A stretch of DNA of 64,000 nt from Marivirga tractuosa DSM 4126 (GCF_000183425.1 NC_014759.1:3999001-4063000), one strand, 5' to 3'. Positions 17,509-25,429 are shown, numbered from the stretch's first letter. Notes: generated from the letters alone by a model not told the origin. Translations and numbers: made by a program.

Positions 17509-18867
17509 TCATGATACCTTCGGAAATTGCAAAGTAAAAGTAGTATTTACCCCTGGAGTTGAACTTACGCTTAACTTCCCTTTATGCAGCTGCATGATTT
17601 GCCTTGAAAGCGCCAGTCCAATACCGGAGCCTTGTTTTTTGGTGGTGAAAAACGGAATGAAAATGCGGTCTAATGCCTCGGGCACTATACCTTCTCCATT
17701 ATCTTCAATATTGATATAATAGAAATTTTGGGTAGTAATAATGGTGATGCTAATCAAAGGTTTTTCCGTCTCTGAGAGTGCTTCCATGGCATTTTTCAGT
17801 AGGTTAATGAATATCAACTGCAGTTGTTCTTCATCTGCCCATAAGCTAATGTCATTTTCGGGAAGGTTTAATTTCAATTCTATTTTATAGTGATTCAAAT
17901 CCTCTTGAAGCAATTTTTGGACATATAAAAGCAGCTGCCTGGCCGATATTTTTTCAAATTTTGGTGCTGGAATATTGGTATAATCTCGGTAGGCATTTAT
18001 AAAATTAATCAAACCTCTACTCCTATTTTCTATGGTTTTCAAGCCGAGTTGTAAATCTTCATGAGCCTCAAAAGGCATAGTGTATGAATCTGAATGTTTA
18101 GTTAAGTCTTCCTCCATGATATCATTCATAGAGTTTACCAAAGAGGCAATAGGCGTTATGGAATTCATGATTTCATGCCTTAGTACTTTGGTCAGGTTTT
18201 GCCATGCATAAAGCTCATTTTGTTGCAATTCAGAATAAATATTATGCATAGTCACAATTTTCCAATCCTTAGTGCCGAGGCGAAGAATAGTGCTATTCAG
18301 GGAAAGTTTAATATCGGCATTGACATTAATTAAATCACTTTTCCCGGGTTTTAAGTTGATCAGTTTATCGTATATAGCGGGCTGACTTCTTTTTATATCA
18401 GATAAGTTCTTGATTTGGGGAGTCAACAAAAGCTTTTTAGACATACTATTGAGGATACCTATTTCACCGGATGCATCAAAGCTGATGATTCCAGTCTGAA
18501 TGTTTTGCAAAATAGTGGAGAGCATGATGAGATTTTGCTCTTTTTCAGCTCGGGTATTACGGAAAACTTCCAGTACCTCATTAAATGATTTATTAAGTTC
18601 TTTGAATGATTTCCCCATCTTGTTGTCTGTAGAAAAACCGGAAGAGAAATCCGAATATTTTACAGATTCTAAAAAGCGAACCACTTTTTTGTTGATACTG
18701 GTCACATAATGATAGAGCTCTATAAATTGAAAAAACAGTAAAATGCTAAGGATAGCAGAGCCCAAATAATTAGCGTTAGTCTGAATTAAATAGGCAATAA
18801 AGGCCATCACTACAAATACGAGTAGCAGCCTTATAATTACACCAAAACTGAATTTTCTAAATATCAA
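17509..18867 (-). CDS. NtrY-like sensor histidine kinase
   Basis: 452 aa. Two membrane helices (IIRLLLVFVVMAFIAYLI and LGSAILSILLFFQFIEL, residues 11-51) are followed by a short linker helix region and a PAS-like domain (residues 112-210). The H-box is VLRHEIMNSITPI with phospho-acceptor His231. The ATPase boxes are NAMEAL, DNGEGI and GSGIGLALS. HEIMNSITPI and this layout are typical of NtrY/sigma-54-linked kinases. It lies downstream of the response regulator on the same strand, 418 bases apart, and is the likely cognate kinase. A repeat element occupies the gap. Confidence 0.9.
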   Translation of the reverse strand: MIFRKFSFGVIIRLLLVFVVMAFIAYLIQTNANYLGSAILSILLFFQFIELYHYVTSINKKVVRFLESVKYSDFSSGFSTDNKMGKSFKELNKSFNEVLEVFRNTRAEKEQNLIMLSTILQNIQTGIISFDASGEIGILNSMSKKLLLTPQIKNLSDIKRSQPAIYDKLINLKPGKSDLINVNADIKLSLNSTILRLGTKDWKIVTMHNIYSELQQNELYAWQNLTKVLRHEIMNSITPIASLVNSMNDIMEEDLTKHSDSYTMPFEAHEDLQLGLKTIENRSRGLINFINAYRDYTNIPAPKFEKISARQLLLYVQKLLQEDLNHYKIELKLNLPENDISLWADEEQLQLIFINLLKNAMEALSETEKPLISITIITTQNFYYINIEDNGEGIVPEALDRIFIPFFTTKKQGSGIGLALSRQIMQLHKGKLSVSSTPGVNTTFTLQFPKVS

Positions 18868-18934
18868 TTATTTATATGTTAGTTTAAATATCTTTTGAAT
18901 TCTAAATCAAAAGATTTCTGTATTTCCCTCCAAT

Positions 18935-19118
18935 AACACCCCTATAATCCCCTCAAGGGGATAGTCCTCATGGATTTTAATTTGTAGATGTTGAAAATAT
19001 TATACTATATTTTTAACATCATAAAAAAAATGATCAATTGTTATTAAGTCAATTTTAAAGGATAAAGAAAATCTGTGCGACTCCTCCGCCAGCTGGCGGA
19101 GGCGAAGGGGGGTGTCTC
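18935..19118. repeat. About 180-bp MITE-like repeat, copy M1
   Basis: The ends are inverted copies. The left end holds ACACCCCTATAATCCCC and CCCCTCAAGGGG. The right end has the palindrome CTCCGCCAGCTGGCGGAG and then GCGAAGGGGGGTGTCTC. The orientation is opposite to the related copies near 30.7, 44.8 and 47.6 kb. It has no coding capacity and lies between the regulator and kinase genes. Confidence 0.65.
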
Positions 19119-19251
19119 AATAGTTGAATATAATTACTAGTCATTTCTTGTATCCTTTTACTTTACGTTGCGAGGTCTTAGCGTCTTTGCGTGACACACC
19201 TCAAGCCTTTGGCTTGTATTAGTTTTAGGTTAAGTACAAAGCTAATGTATA

Positions 19252-19285
19252 GCACTCCCTCTTCCCCCTTTGGGGGCTAGGGGGC
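19252..19285. repeat. Solo end of the CCCCT-AGGGG repeat family
   Basis: CCCCCTTTGGGGGCTAGGGGG resembles one end of the MITE-like repeat family but has no partner end nearby. It abuts the stop codon of the response regulator and might form its terminator. Confidence 0.4.
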
Positions 19286-20674
19286 TTACAACCCATATTT
19301 CTCCAATCTTCTATACAATGAAGAACGTGTCAATCCCAAATCCTGTGCTGCCTGCGTTATATTTCCAAAGTTTTTATCCAAGGCTTTTCTGATCAATATC
19401 TTTTCAACATCCTCAATATTCAAGTGATCCAAATTCACCTTATCTGATCTTTTACTTTCCTGATCTGCAGATTGAAAAAAGAAATCTTCTGGCTGTAAAA
19501 CCGACTGATTACTTAAAATCACTGCTCTTTCAATGCTGTGCTGCAGTTCACGGACGTTGCCCGGCCAATCGTATTTGCACATTCTGGAATACGCAGCATC
19601 ACTTACTTTATAAATCTCTTTGTTATACTTTTTGCTATAGAATTTAATATAATGCTCCGTTAAAAGCGGAATATCTTCCACTCTTTCCCTTAAAGCCGGT
19701 AATTTTATTTCTATGGTATTGATTCTGTAAAGTAAATCCTGACGGAATTTGCCTGATTGAATCATATCCTGAATCGGCATGTTAGTGGCACTAATCAATC
19801 GGATATCAATATCAATTTCTTTATTGCTTCCTACTCTGGTGATTTTTCTATTTTGCAAAGCCGTAAGCAGTTTAGCTTGCTGTGGAAGGCTAATATTGCC
19901 AATCTCATCTAAAAAAAGCGTTCCATTTTGGGCCACTTCAAATCGACCTGCTCTATCATCTTTTGCGTCTGTAAAAGCGCCTTTTTTATGACCAAATAGC
20001 TCACTTTCGAATAAGCTGTCAGTAACAGCTCCTAAATCGACTGTTACAAAAACCTTATCATCTCTTAATGAATTTCTGTGGATGGCTCTGGCGATTAATT
20101 CTTTTCCCGTTCCATTTTCTCCTGTGATCAGCACATTGGCATCAGTGCGAGATACCCTTTTGATGGTTTCAAAAACCTGCTGCATGGCAGGCCCTTCCCC
20201 AATAATATCTCTGAATCTTCTGTCGATGTCCGCAGATAATTGCCTTTGCGTGGATTCCAGTTGGCTGACTTTATTGCCGGCATTTTTCAGTTTTAAGGCG
20301 GCATGTAAAGTGGCTAATAACTTTTCGTTGTCCCAAGGTTTGAGTACAAAATCAGTAGCGCCTTGCTTGATGACTTTCACGGCTGTATTGACATCTCCAT
20401 AAGCTGTGATGAGCACCACAACAGCAGAAGGATCAATTTCCAGAATTTTATTGAGCCAATGATAGCCTTCCTGTCCGGTGCTAACGTCTCTAGTGAAATT
20501 CATATCGAGCAAAATGATATCGTAACTTTCGTTTTGAAGGAGTGTGGGAATTAGATTCGGATTGCTTTCTATGTCGACCCTTTTGAAATGCCTTTTGAGA
20601 AAAATCTTAGCAGCATTCAGAAGATCCTGATTGTCATCAATAATTAGTAGCGTACCTGCTTTTTGCTCATTCAT
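19286..20674 (-). CDS. NtrC-family sigma-54-dependent response regulator
   Basis: 462 aa. The receiver domain has IIDD and LLDMNF with phospho-acceptor Asp57. The AAA+ domain (residues about 157-385) shows Walker A GENGTGKE (185-192), the sigma-54-contact loop as GAFTDA (232-237), GTLFLDEIGN and the arginine-finger region LLYRINTIEIKLPALRER. The C-terminal Fis-type helix-turn-helix is NITQAAQDLGLTRSSLYRRL. It activates sigma-54 RNA polymerase from upstream sites. Palindromes at 20840, 29147, 45033 and 47876 are candidate binding sites, which makes the exporter locus its probable regulon (inference). Confidence 0.93.
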   Translation of the reverse strand: MNEQKAGTLLIIDDNQDLLNAAKIFLKRHFKRVDIESNPNLIPTLLQNESYDIILLDMNFTRDVSTGQEGYHWLNKILEIDPSAVVVLITAYGDVNTAVKVIKQGATDFVLKPWDNEKLLATLHAALKLKNAGNKVSQLESTQRQLSADIDRRFRDIIGEGPAMQQVFETIKRVSRTDANVLITGENGTGKELIARAIHRNSLRDDKVFVTVDLGAVTDSLFESELFGHKKGAFTDAKDDRAGRFEVAQNGTLFLDEIGNISLPQQAKLLTALQNRKITRVGSNKEIDIDIRLISATNMPIQDMIQSGKFRQDLLYRINTIEIKLPALRERVEDIPLLTEHYIKFYSKKYNKEIYKVSDAAYSRMCKYDWPGNVRELQHSIERAVILSNQSVLQPEDFFFQSADQESKRSDKVNLDHLNIEDVEKILIRKALDKNFGNITQAAQDLGLTRSSLYRRLEKYGL

Positions 20675-20839
20675 TCTGTAAAAGTATTATTCGGTTGCAG
20701 TAATATGGTGCATTTGTCAAAAGCTATACCGTTTTGATAAATTTAATGGATTTAAAGTTGAAAAATATAAAGAATGGCTTATTAATTAATTTAAGAGGTG
20801 GTTTTGATGGAAGTAACAGATTTAGGACTTAAGTCGAGG

Positions 20840-20855
20840 TGTCCGATATCGGACG
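20840..20855. promoter_or_regulatory. Palindromic activator site upstream of the regulator gene
   Basis: TGTCCGATATCGGACG is nearly identical to the palindromes before the exporter promoters at 29147 and 47876. It lies 166 bases upstream of the regulator start. I see no -24/-12 element on the minus strand at the expected distance. It could mediate autoregulation, or be a site left behind when the island was inserted. Confidence 0.55.
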
Positions 20856-21038
20856 TTTCCGGTCATCAGTGGACGCCTTTTTTAACCATGGAGATACAAA
20901 AGGACAGCCAAAGGCTGTTTTCTTTTAACCACTGAGTTGCGCTAAGTTTTACACTAAGGACACGGAGGACAACCAAAGGCTGTATTGAACCGCAAAGACT
21001 ACTTTATGGGGAAAGGAAGGAAAACCCTAAGCATTCCT

Positions 21039-21436
21039 GCAGGAAGCCCAGAATTTCCCGCAGGAAGGGTCAATAGTGATGCAGGAAGCATCCTAAGTCA
21101 TGCAGGAGAGGGTTGAAGTGATGCAGGAAGGGCCAATAATCATGCAGGAAAGGGTTGAAGTGATGCAGGAAGCCCCCTAAATGATGCAGGAAGCATCCTA
21201 ACCCTTGCAGGAAACCCTCTAACTGATGCAGGAAAGGGGTAATATTCACGCAGGACGCTCCAAATTCCCGCAGGAAGCGGAAAAATTCCGACAGGAAGCC
21301 TTAATAGTCTCGCAGGAAAGGTTGATAGTCTGACAGGAAGGGGTATAAACGCGACAGGAAGGGTCCTCATTCTGACAGGAAAGGGTTGAAGTGTAACAGG
21401 ACGGGTAAAATCCTGACAGGAGACCCTTTAACACTT
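21039..21436. repeat. 21-bp minisatellite, about 19 units, core RCAGGAAR
   Basis: Units of 20-22 bases (mostly 21) each start with GCAGGA or ACAGGA followed by AR and 12-13 variable bases. The first ten or so begin with G and the last several with A. Some variable parts recur (GGGTTGAAGTG in three units, CATCCTAA in two). The core is far too short for CRISPR and there is no cas gene. Minus-strand frames through it give heptad artefacts and are not called as genes. Confidence 0.85.
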
Positions 21437-21441
21437 CAGTT

Positions 21442-21546
21442 CCCTCCATCAAAAACCCCTTCATCAAACCTAAAAATCCACTTACTTTTCGATTGAATTC
21501 TGTCTTTTGAGCACAGATTTAGTAACTAATCTGCTATATTTAATAC
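21442..21546. repeat. Accessory-island intergenic module, copy 1
   Basis: This carries AAAAACCCCTTCATCAAACC followed by TAAAAATCCA, then TTTTCGATTGAATTC and a TATATTTA box. Related copies lie at 22375, 22709, 24127 and 25430. Except for the copy at 22375, each precedes an accessory gene or gene cluster, and the terminal TATATTTA/TACATTTA could be its -7 box (inference). Confidence 0.6.
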
Positions 21547-21593
21547 AGAATGTAGATCAAAGGTGTCAATATTCAAACTTTAATTTAATTTCG

Positions 21594-21947
21594 ATGAAAA
21601 AATCTGAAAATGAAGGAGTTCAAAATTTTTTGGAGGAAATAAAATTGGTGGATGCTGACAAATCAAATATGCTCATTGAAATACGTGACATCATTTTAAA
21701 TACTTTCCCAAAAACCAAAGAAAAGGTCATGTATGGAGGACTTGTATTCTTTCTTAATGACGAAATGTTTAGCGGATTATTCTTAAACAAGAAGCATGTC
21801 ACCCTTGAATTTTCAACAGGATATTTAATGGAAGATCCTAAGAAAGCTCTTGAAGGAAAAGGCAAATACCGAAGACATCTTAAAATATTGACTACAGAGG
21901 ACATTTTAAACAAAGAAGTTTCCTTTTTTGTGAGACAAGCAGTATAA
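21594..21947 (+). CDS. DUF1801 (YdhG-like) domain protein
   Basis: 117 aa from the ATG at 21594. An upstream in-frame start exists, but it would run through the repeat module. The sequence VQNFLEEIKLVDADKSNMLIEIRDIILNTFPKTKEKVMYGGLVFFLNDEMFSGLFLNKKHVTLEF matches the DUF1801 pattern (folded like the YdhG/IscX-type small domain, with the MYGGLVF segment). The biochemical function is unknown. It is followed 24 bases later by a VOC-domain gene, and the pair is probably one unit. Confidence 0.7.
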   Translation: MKKSENEGVQNFLEEIKLVDADKSNMLIEIRDIILNTFPKTKEKVMYGGLVFFLNDEMFSGLFLNKKHVTLEFSTGYLMEDPKKALEGKGKYRRHLKILTTEDILNKEVSFFVRQAV

Positions 21948-21971
21948 ATTGATTGACTAACTTTAAAAATT

Positions 21972-22349
21972 ATGGACTCACTAGCACCTAATATTTTTGT
22001 TCAAGACATAGATGAAACCATTCAATTTTATAAAGCCATCGGATTTAAAGTTGGGATGTCCGTACCGGAAGAGGGCGACTTTGTTTGGGTTATGATGACT
22101 TGCGGAAAGGTGAGTTTTATGTTTCAAACCCTCGATAGTTTGGGTTCAGAATTGCCAGAAATATCAAGGCAAAATGGCGGTTCATTATTACTGTACATCC
22201 AAATAAAAGAAATCAGACAATTTTACGAGAAAATCAAAGACAAAGTGAAGGTAATAAAAGGGCTGGAAAGTACTTTTTACGGAGCCACTGAATTCTCTAT
22301 TTTGGACAATAATAACTATGTATTGACTTTTGCCGAAAATGAAGAATAA
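21972..22349 (+). CDS. VOC (glyoxalase/bleomycin-resistance fold) protein
   Basis: 125 aa. It starts with LAPNIFVQDIDETIQFYKAIGFKVGMSVPEEGDFVWVMMTCGKVSFMFQ and ends with GATEFSILDNNNYVLTFAE, the two-module VOC layout. Members bind a metal and act as isomerases, dioxygenases or antibiotic-binding proteins. The first metal ligand position and the final Glu of the family are not clearly kept, so a specific activity is not claimed. It lies just downstream of the DUF1801 gene. Confidence 0.75.
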   Translation: MDSLAPNIFVQDIDETIQFYKAIGFKVGMSVPEEGDFVWVMMTCGKVSFMFQTLDSLGSELPEISRQNGGSLLLYIQIKEIRQFYEKIKDKVKVIKGLESTFYGATEFSILDNNNYVLTFAENEE

Positions 22350-22374
22350 GAAATAAAGGAAACCCTTAACATTT

Positions 22375-22480
22375 CCCATCCCACCAAAACCCCCTTCATA
22401 AAATCTAAAAATCCACCTCCGTTCCAGTCATTCCCTGCATGTTCTTGAGATAATCTATAAATTTAATTATATAGCTTGAA
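22375..22480. repeat. Accessory-island intergenic module, copy 2
   Basis: CCCACCAAAACCCCCTTCAT followed by AAAATCTAAAAATCCAC is a diverged copy of the module described at 21442. It directly precedes the structured repeat at 22483 instead of a gene. Confidence 0.55.
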
Positions 22481-22482
22481 TA

Positions 22483-22680
22483 GAACTAACACGCCCAACT
22501 TCCGAGGAACTCGGAAAAGCGGGAGGGAGGACAAAATAGCGGGCAGGCGTAGGGATGCGGGATGAAGCATTATTTTGTCTTGATTTTTTCTATCTTTTTT
22601 ATCAAGAAAAAAGATTAAAGAAGAACCTGAAAATTTCAGACATTTAGCAGTAAAGATTCAAAAAAGCTCAAAAGCCAAAA
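22483..22680. repeat. Structured repeat with compensating stems, copy A
   Basis: Hairpin 1 is TTCCGAG (22500-22506) with CTCGGAA (22510-22516). Stem 2 is GACAAAATA (22530-22538) with TATTTTGTC (22571-22579). Stem 3 is ATCTTTTTT (22592-22600) with AAAAAAGAT (22607-22615). Copy B at 23899 keeps the flanks but has different, still perfectly pairing, stems 2 and 3. No coding frame. Confidence 0.75.
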
Positions 22681-22708
22681 TCCTTTAAAAATTTTTAATA
22701 TTCCCCTT

Positions 22709-22800
22709 TCCCACCAAAAACCCCTTCATCAAATCTAAAAATTTCCATACTTTTCAATTAACTCCCACATCTTGAGAAAATGAATAGCCTTTAGGTTGTT
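22709..22800. repeat. Accessory-island intergenic module, copy 3
   Basis: CCCACCAAAAACCCCTTCAT and TCAAATCTAAAAATTTCC, then TTTTCAATTAACTCCCACAT, match the module described at 21442. It precedes the toxin-antitoxin cluster that begins at 22929. Confidence 0.6.
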
Positions 22801-22928
22801 CTTTTAATAGATGCAATCCAATTCAACTCATGAAAATAGGAGATCTTCTGATATCCTAACAAATTGAAAGGAATGAATTCATCTAATTAAATTTGTGTTA
22901 ATTCAAATAAGAATTATTATTTTTAAAC

Positions 22929-23162
22929 ATGGTAGATTTAAAGCAACAACTGATAGATAAAATCCAGCTAACTACTGATAAGGTTAAATTGGAGGAGATA
23001 TATAGGTTATTGGAGATAGAATTTGATGAACAGGAAGTTTATATACTGTCAGCCGAACAAAAATCTGCAGTTAAAGAAGCACAAAAGCAGATAAAAAATG
23101 GAGAGTTTTTATCTGACGAACAAGCAAACAAGGAAGTAGAAGAATGGCTAAAAAGAAAATAG
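22929..23162 (+). CDS. Addiction-module antitoxin-like small protein
   Basis: 77 aa, acidic and helical: IQLTTDKVKLEEIYRLLEIE, then SAEQKSAVKEAQKQIKNGEFLSDEQANKEVEEWLKRK. The C-terminal part resembles the small 'addiction module component' antitoxins of ParE/RelE pairs, in which a conserved helix wraps the toxin. It overlaps the next gene by 19 bases, which is typical of toxin-antitoxin operons. The family call rests on size, position and the tail motif only. Confidence 0.65.
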   Translation: MVDLKQQLIDKIQLTTDKVKLEEIYRLLEIEFDEQEVYILSAEQKSAVKEAQKQIKNGEFLSDEQANKEVEEWLKRK

Positions 23163-23458
23163 TTTGGTCTGTTCGAGCCCAACAAGATAGACTCGAAATA
23201 CTAGAATATTGGATTAATAGAAACAAATCGACTGACTATTCAGAAAAGCTTTTCAAATTATTTAAAGAATCTGCAGCACTCATATCAGAACATCCAGAAA
23301 TTGGAAAACCAACCGATATTGCGGGGATAAGAATCAAAATTGTACGCGATTACTTGATGATATATCAAGAACAAGCAAGCCAAATAGATATTCTTTTAAT
23401 TTGGGATAGTAGAAAAAATCCTGAAGAATTAGGTGAAACCATAAAAGAAGAAATTTGA
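23144..23458 (+). CDS. RelE/ParE-family toxin
   Basis: 104 aa. The fold is recognisable: IVWSVRAQQDRLEILEYWINRN at the start, then a helix pair SEKLFKLFKESAALISEHPEIGKPTDIAGIRIKIVRDYLMIYQ and a final strand IDILLIWDSRKNPEEL. ParE-type members poison gyrase and RelE-type members cut mRNA on the ribosome; the R-D-Y and W-D-S-R-x-N-P tail fits the ParE-like side. It overlaps the upstream antitoxin by 19 bases and is 1 base from the next gene. Confidence 0.8.
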   Translation: MAKKKIVWSVRAQQDRLEILEYWINRNKSTDYSEKLFKLFKESAALISEHPEIGKPTDIAGIRIKIVRDYLMIYQEQASQIDILLIWDSRKNPEELGETIKEEI

Positions 23459-23459
23459 A

Positions 23460-23816
23460 ATGGAAATAAGACCAATAAGAAACGAAGCGGACTACAAAAA
23501 GGCTTTGGAGCGTTTAGAAATAATTTTTGATGCTAAAAGAGGAACCAAAGAGGGGGATGAACTTGAAATTTTATCTATTTTAATTGATAAATATGAAAGC
23601 GAAAATTTCCCTATTGGAATGCCAGACCCAATTTCAGCAATAAATTTCAGAATGGAGCAAATGGGATTGAAACAGAAAGACTTGGTGGAAATGATTGGAT
23701 TCAAAAGCAGAGTAAGCGAAATAATGAATAAAAAACGAAAACTGACGTTAGATATGATCCGAAAATTAAGCGCCAGTTTAAAAATCCCAACAGAAGTTTT
23801 AATTCAAGATTATTAA
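23460..23816 (+). CDS. HigA-like XRE helix-turn-helix antitoxin/regulator
   Basis: 118 aa. The N-terminal part (ADYKKALERLEIIFDAKRGTKEGDELEILSILIDKYE) is typical of Bacteroidota HigA proteins. The C-terminal XRE domain is AINFRMEQMGLKQKDLVEMIGFKSRVSEIMNKKRKLTLDMIRKLSASLKIP. HigA normally pairs with HigB, which is absent. Here it lies 1 base after a ParE/RelE-type toxin that already has its own antitoxin. It may be the transcriptional regulator of a three-part module (inference). Confidence 0.82.
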   Translation: MEIRPIRNEADYKKALERLEIIFDAKRGTKEGDELEILSILIDKYESENFPIGMPDPISAINFRMEQMGLKQKDLVEMIGFKSRVSEIMNKKRKLTLDMIRKLSASLKIPTEVLIQDY

Positions 23817-23898
23817 TAAAATCTGTCAAGAGCCCTAGAATACTACATATTCCCCATTTTGAGCAAGAAATCCTGAAAGTTCATTCCTAATTAGCAAA

Positions 23899-24120
23899 GA
23901 ACTAACACGCCCAACTTCCGAGGAACTCGGAAAAGCGGGAGGGAGGAAAGTTTAGCGGGCCAGCGTTGGCATCGCGCGTGGAAGCATTAAACTTTCTAGA
24001 ATTTTTGTTTCTTTTTGTTCATGCAAAAAGAAAAGTAAAAAGCCTCAAAATTTAGACATTTAGCAGTAAAGATTCAAAAAAGCTCAAAAGCCAGAACCAT
24101 TTAAAAACCATCAACATTTT
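23899..24120. repeat. Structured repeat with compensating stems, copy B
   Basis: Hairpin 1 is identical to copy A (TTCCGAG/CTCGGAA). Stem 2 is GAAAGTTTA (23946-23954) with TAAACTTTC (23988-23996). Stem 3 is TTTCTTTTTG (24008-24017) with CAAAAAGAAA (24024-24033). The flanks AGCGGGC, GAAGCAT and CATTTAGCAGTAAAGATTCA are shared with copy A. The gap that contains it is 579 bases, the same length as that of copy A. Confidence 0.75.
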
Positions 24121-24126
24121 CCTTCC

Positions 24127-24300
24127 CCCACCAAAAACCCCTTCATCAAACCTAAAAACCCCTTTACTTTTCGATTAACTCCTGTATTTTTAGGATGTAT
24201 TTTATAATTAATCCCCTACATTTATCCTTCAAGTTCATCTGCAACCAAAACCTGTAAATATTCAATCTTTCTTTTTTTGGTTAATGGGGACTGGATAGCT
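24127..24300. repeat. Accessory-island intergenic module, copy 4
   Basis: It has the CCACCAAAAACCCCTTCATC core, then TTTTCGATTAACTCCTGTAT, GGATGTATTTTATAATTAAT and CATCTGCAACCAAAACCTG. Copy 5 (25430-25590) is nearly identical over the last 130 bases. It precedes the gene at 24396. Confidence 0.65.
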
Positions 24301-24395
24301 GGTATATCGGCAATTGAATTGTCATTATAACTTTTGTTTAGGATAGTGACAAGTTTTGTTTTACTATCTAATTTTAGCTGTATTATACTTTCAAA

Positions 24396-25349
24396 ATGAA
24401 CATATTCAGATTATTCAAATCAAAAGACAAAAAAACTGTAGAAAAGCCTATTGAAAAACTTAAAATAAAAGAAGGTCAAGAATTGATTTGTCTTGATAAG
24501 GAGAATTACTCCAAGCTATTAGGTAGAGATATTCCAAAAACTGATCAATTTCAGCTAGATGAAATTATGGTTAATGAGACAGAGTATTTTAAAGCAAACC
24601 AAACCTTATTTACTTTAAGCTCAAGAATTCATGGCAGTGGAATTTTATATATAAACCTTCCTTACGGAGGAAGAATAGATAAATTCTTAATTAGTAAAGG
24701 AACTAGAATTAACTTGAAAGACGAACTCCTTTTTGTGCGCAAAATAGAGGAAGAAAAAATATTAAACGCGAAGCTTCTTGAACAAAATAGACCGAGGCTT
24801 GATCAAACTGAAGTTAGTTATTTGGAAGATGAATTTACAGATGATAAAACGATAAAAGTTACGAAATTAGCTTCGGAGGAATCTGAATACTTCAAACTCT
24901 ATCTTGATGAGGCAACCTTAGCATACGAATATTTAGGATTATCATTGGTGAATCATAATGGCTATGTCTATGCATCATTTAATTCAAGGATCGAAGATAT
25001 GACTTTATCAAAAGGCGATTCTTTAATCATGCTTTTTGAAGATAAATCAAAACTGAATTTCAACTTTTCAAATGCTGGAGAGGGAACTAAAGGTTTTAGA
25101 TTCAATCACTCTCCAATAGGATTTGAGGAACTTGACATGCTACTCAATAAAAGGTTGGTCAAAGTCAAGTTAATTAGTGCCAGAAAAAAGCTTTATTCAA
25201 TTTATCACATGAATCATAAAATAAATGAGAATCAAACCATATCAATTAATCAGGCTACTCAATACCAAACAGAATTGGAGGGTCAATATTTGCTACAACT
25301 TATAACAGCAAGATTTATTGAAATGAATAAGCAATTTAAAATCAAGTAA
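24396..25349 (+). CDS. Unknown protein with two lipoyl-like (barrel-sandwich) repeats
   Basis: 317 aa, no signal peptide. Two similar segments are visible. Residues about 62-116 (EYFKANQTLF ... GSGILYINLPYGGRIDKFLISKGTRINLKDELLFV) and 162-216 (EYFKLYLDEATLAYEYLGLS ... GYVYASFNSRIEDMTLSKGDSLIMLF) share an E-Y-F-K start and a G-x-I-x5-K-G-x4-xD-x-L-hhhh pattern, like half of a biotinyl/lipoyl domain. No lipoyl-Lys hairpin is evident. The C-terminus is helical. The family is not recognised; it is flanked by modules 4 and 5. Confidence 0.6.
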   Translation: MNIFRLFKSKDKKTVEKPIEKLKIKEGQELICLDKENYSKLLGRDIPKTDQFQLDEIMVNETEYFKANQTLFTLSSRIHGSGILYINLPYGGRIDKFLISKGTRINLKDELLFVRKIEEEKILNAKLLEQNRPRLDQTEVSYLEDEFTDDKTIKVTKLASEESEYFKLYLDEATLAYEYLGLSLVNHNGYVYASFNSRIEDMTLSKGDSLIMLFEDKSKLNFNFSNAGEGTKGFRFNHSPIGFEELDMLLNKRLVKVKLISARKKLYSIYHMNHKINENQTISINQATQYQTELEGQYLLQLITARFIEMNKQFKIK

Positions 25350-25367
25350 TACCGCTTTCATCCAGTC

Positions 25368-25394
25368 TTCTCGCTATGCACTGCATGGTGGTAG
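25368..25394. repeat. Short repeat flanking the next island segment, left copy
   Basis: It reads TTCTCGCTATGCACTGCATG followed by GTGGTAG. A close match, TTCTCGCCATGCTCCGCATG followed by GTGGTTAG, occurs at 29048-29075. The two copies bracket the genes at 25675-28945 in direct orientation. Confidence 0.6.
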
Positions 25395-25429
25395 CATAAA
25401 TCATCAAATTTATATTATTTTAATTCTAA

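Noticed and set aside
21039..21436. CRISPR array
   Set aside because: The conserved core is only about 8 bases with a 21-base period, the variable parts are reused, and there is no cas gene in the window.
21140..21467. Two minus-strand open frames with heptad repeats (LPA-x4 and SC-x5 patterns)
   Set aside because: Both are by-products of the 21-bp (7-codon) repeat read in different frames. They have no start context and biased composition.
22500..22616. attC-type cassette sites in the 21-25 kb island
   Set aside because: The repeats there do not begin with a complement of a preceding GTTRRRY core and their stems are of a different kind, so I keep the island separate from the cassette array.
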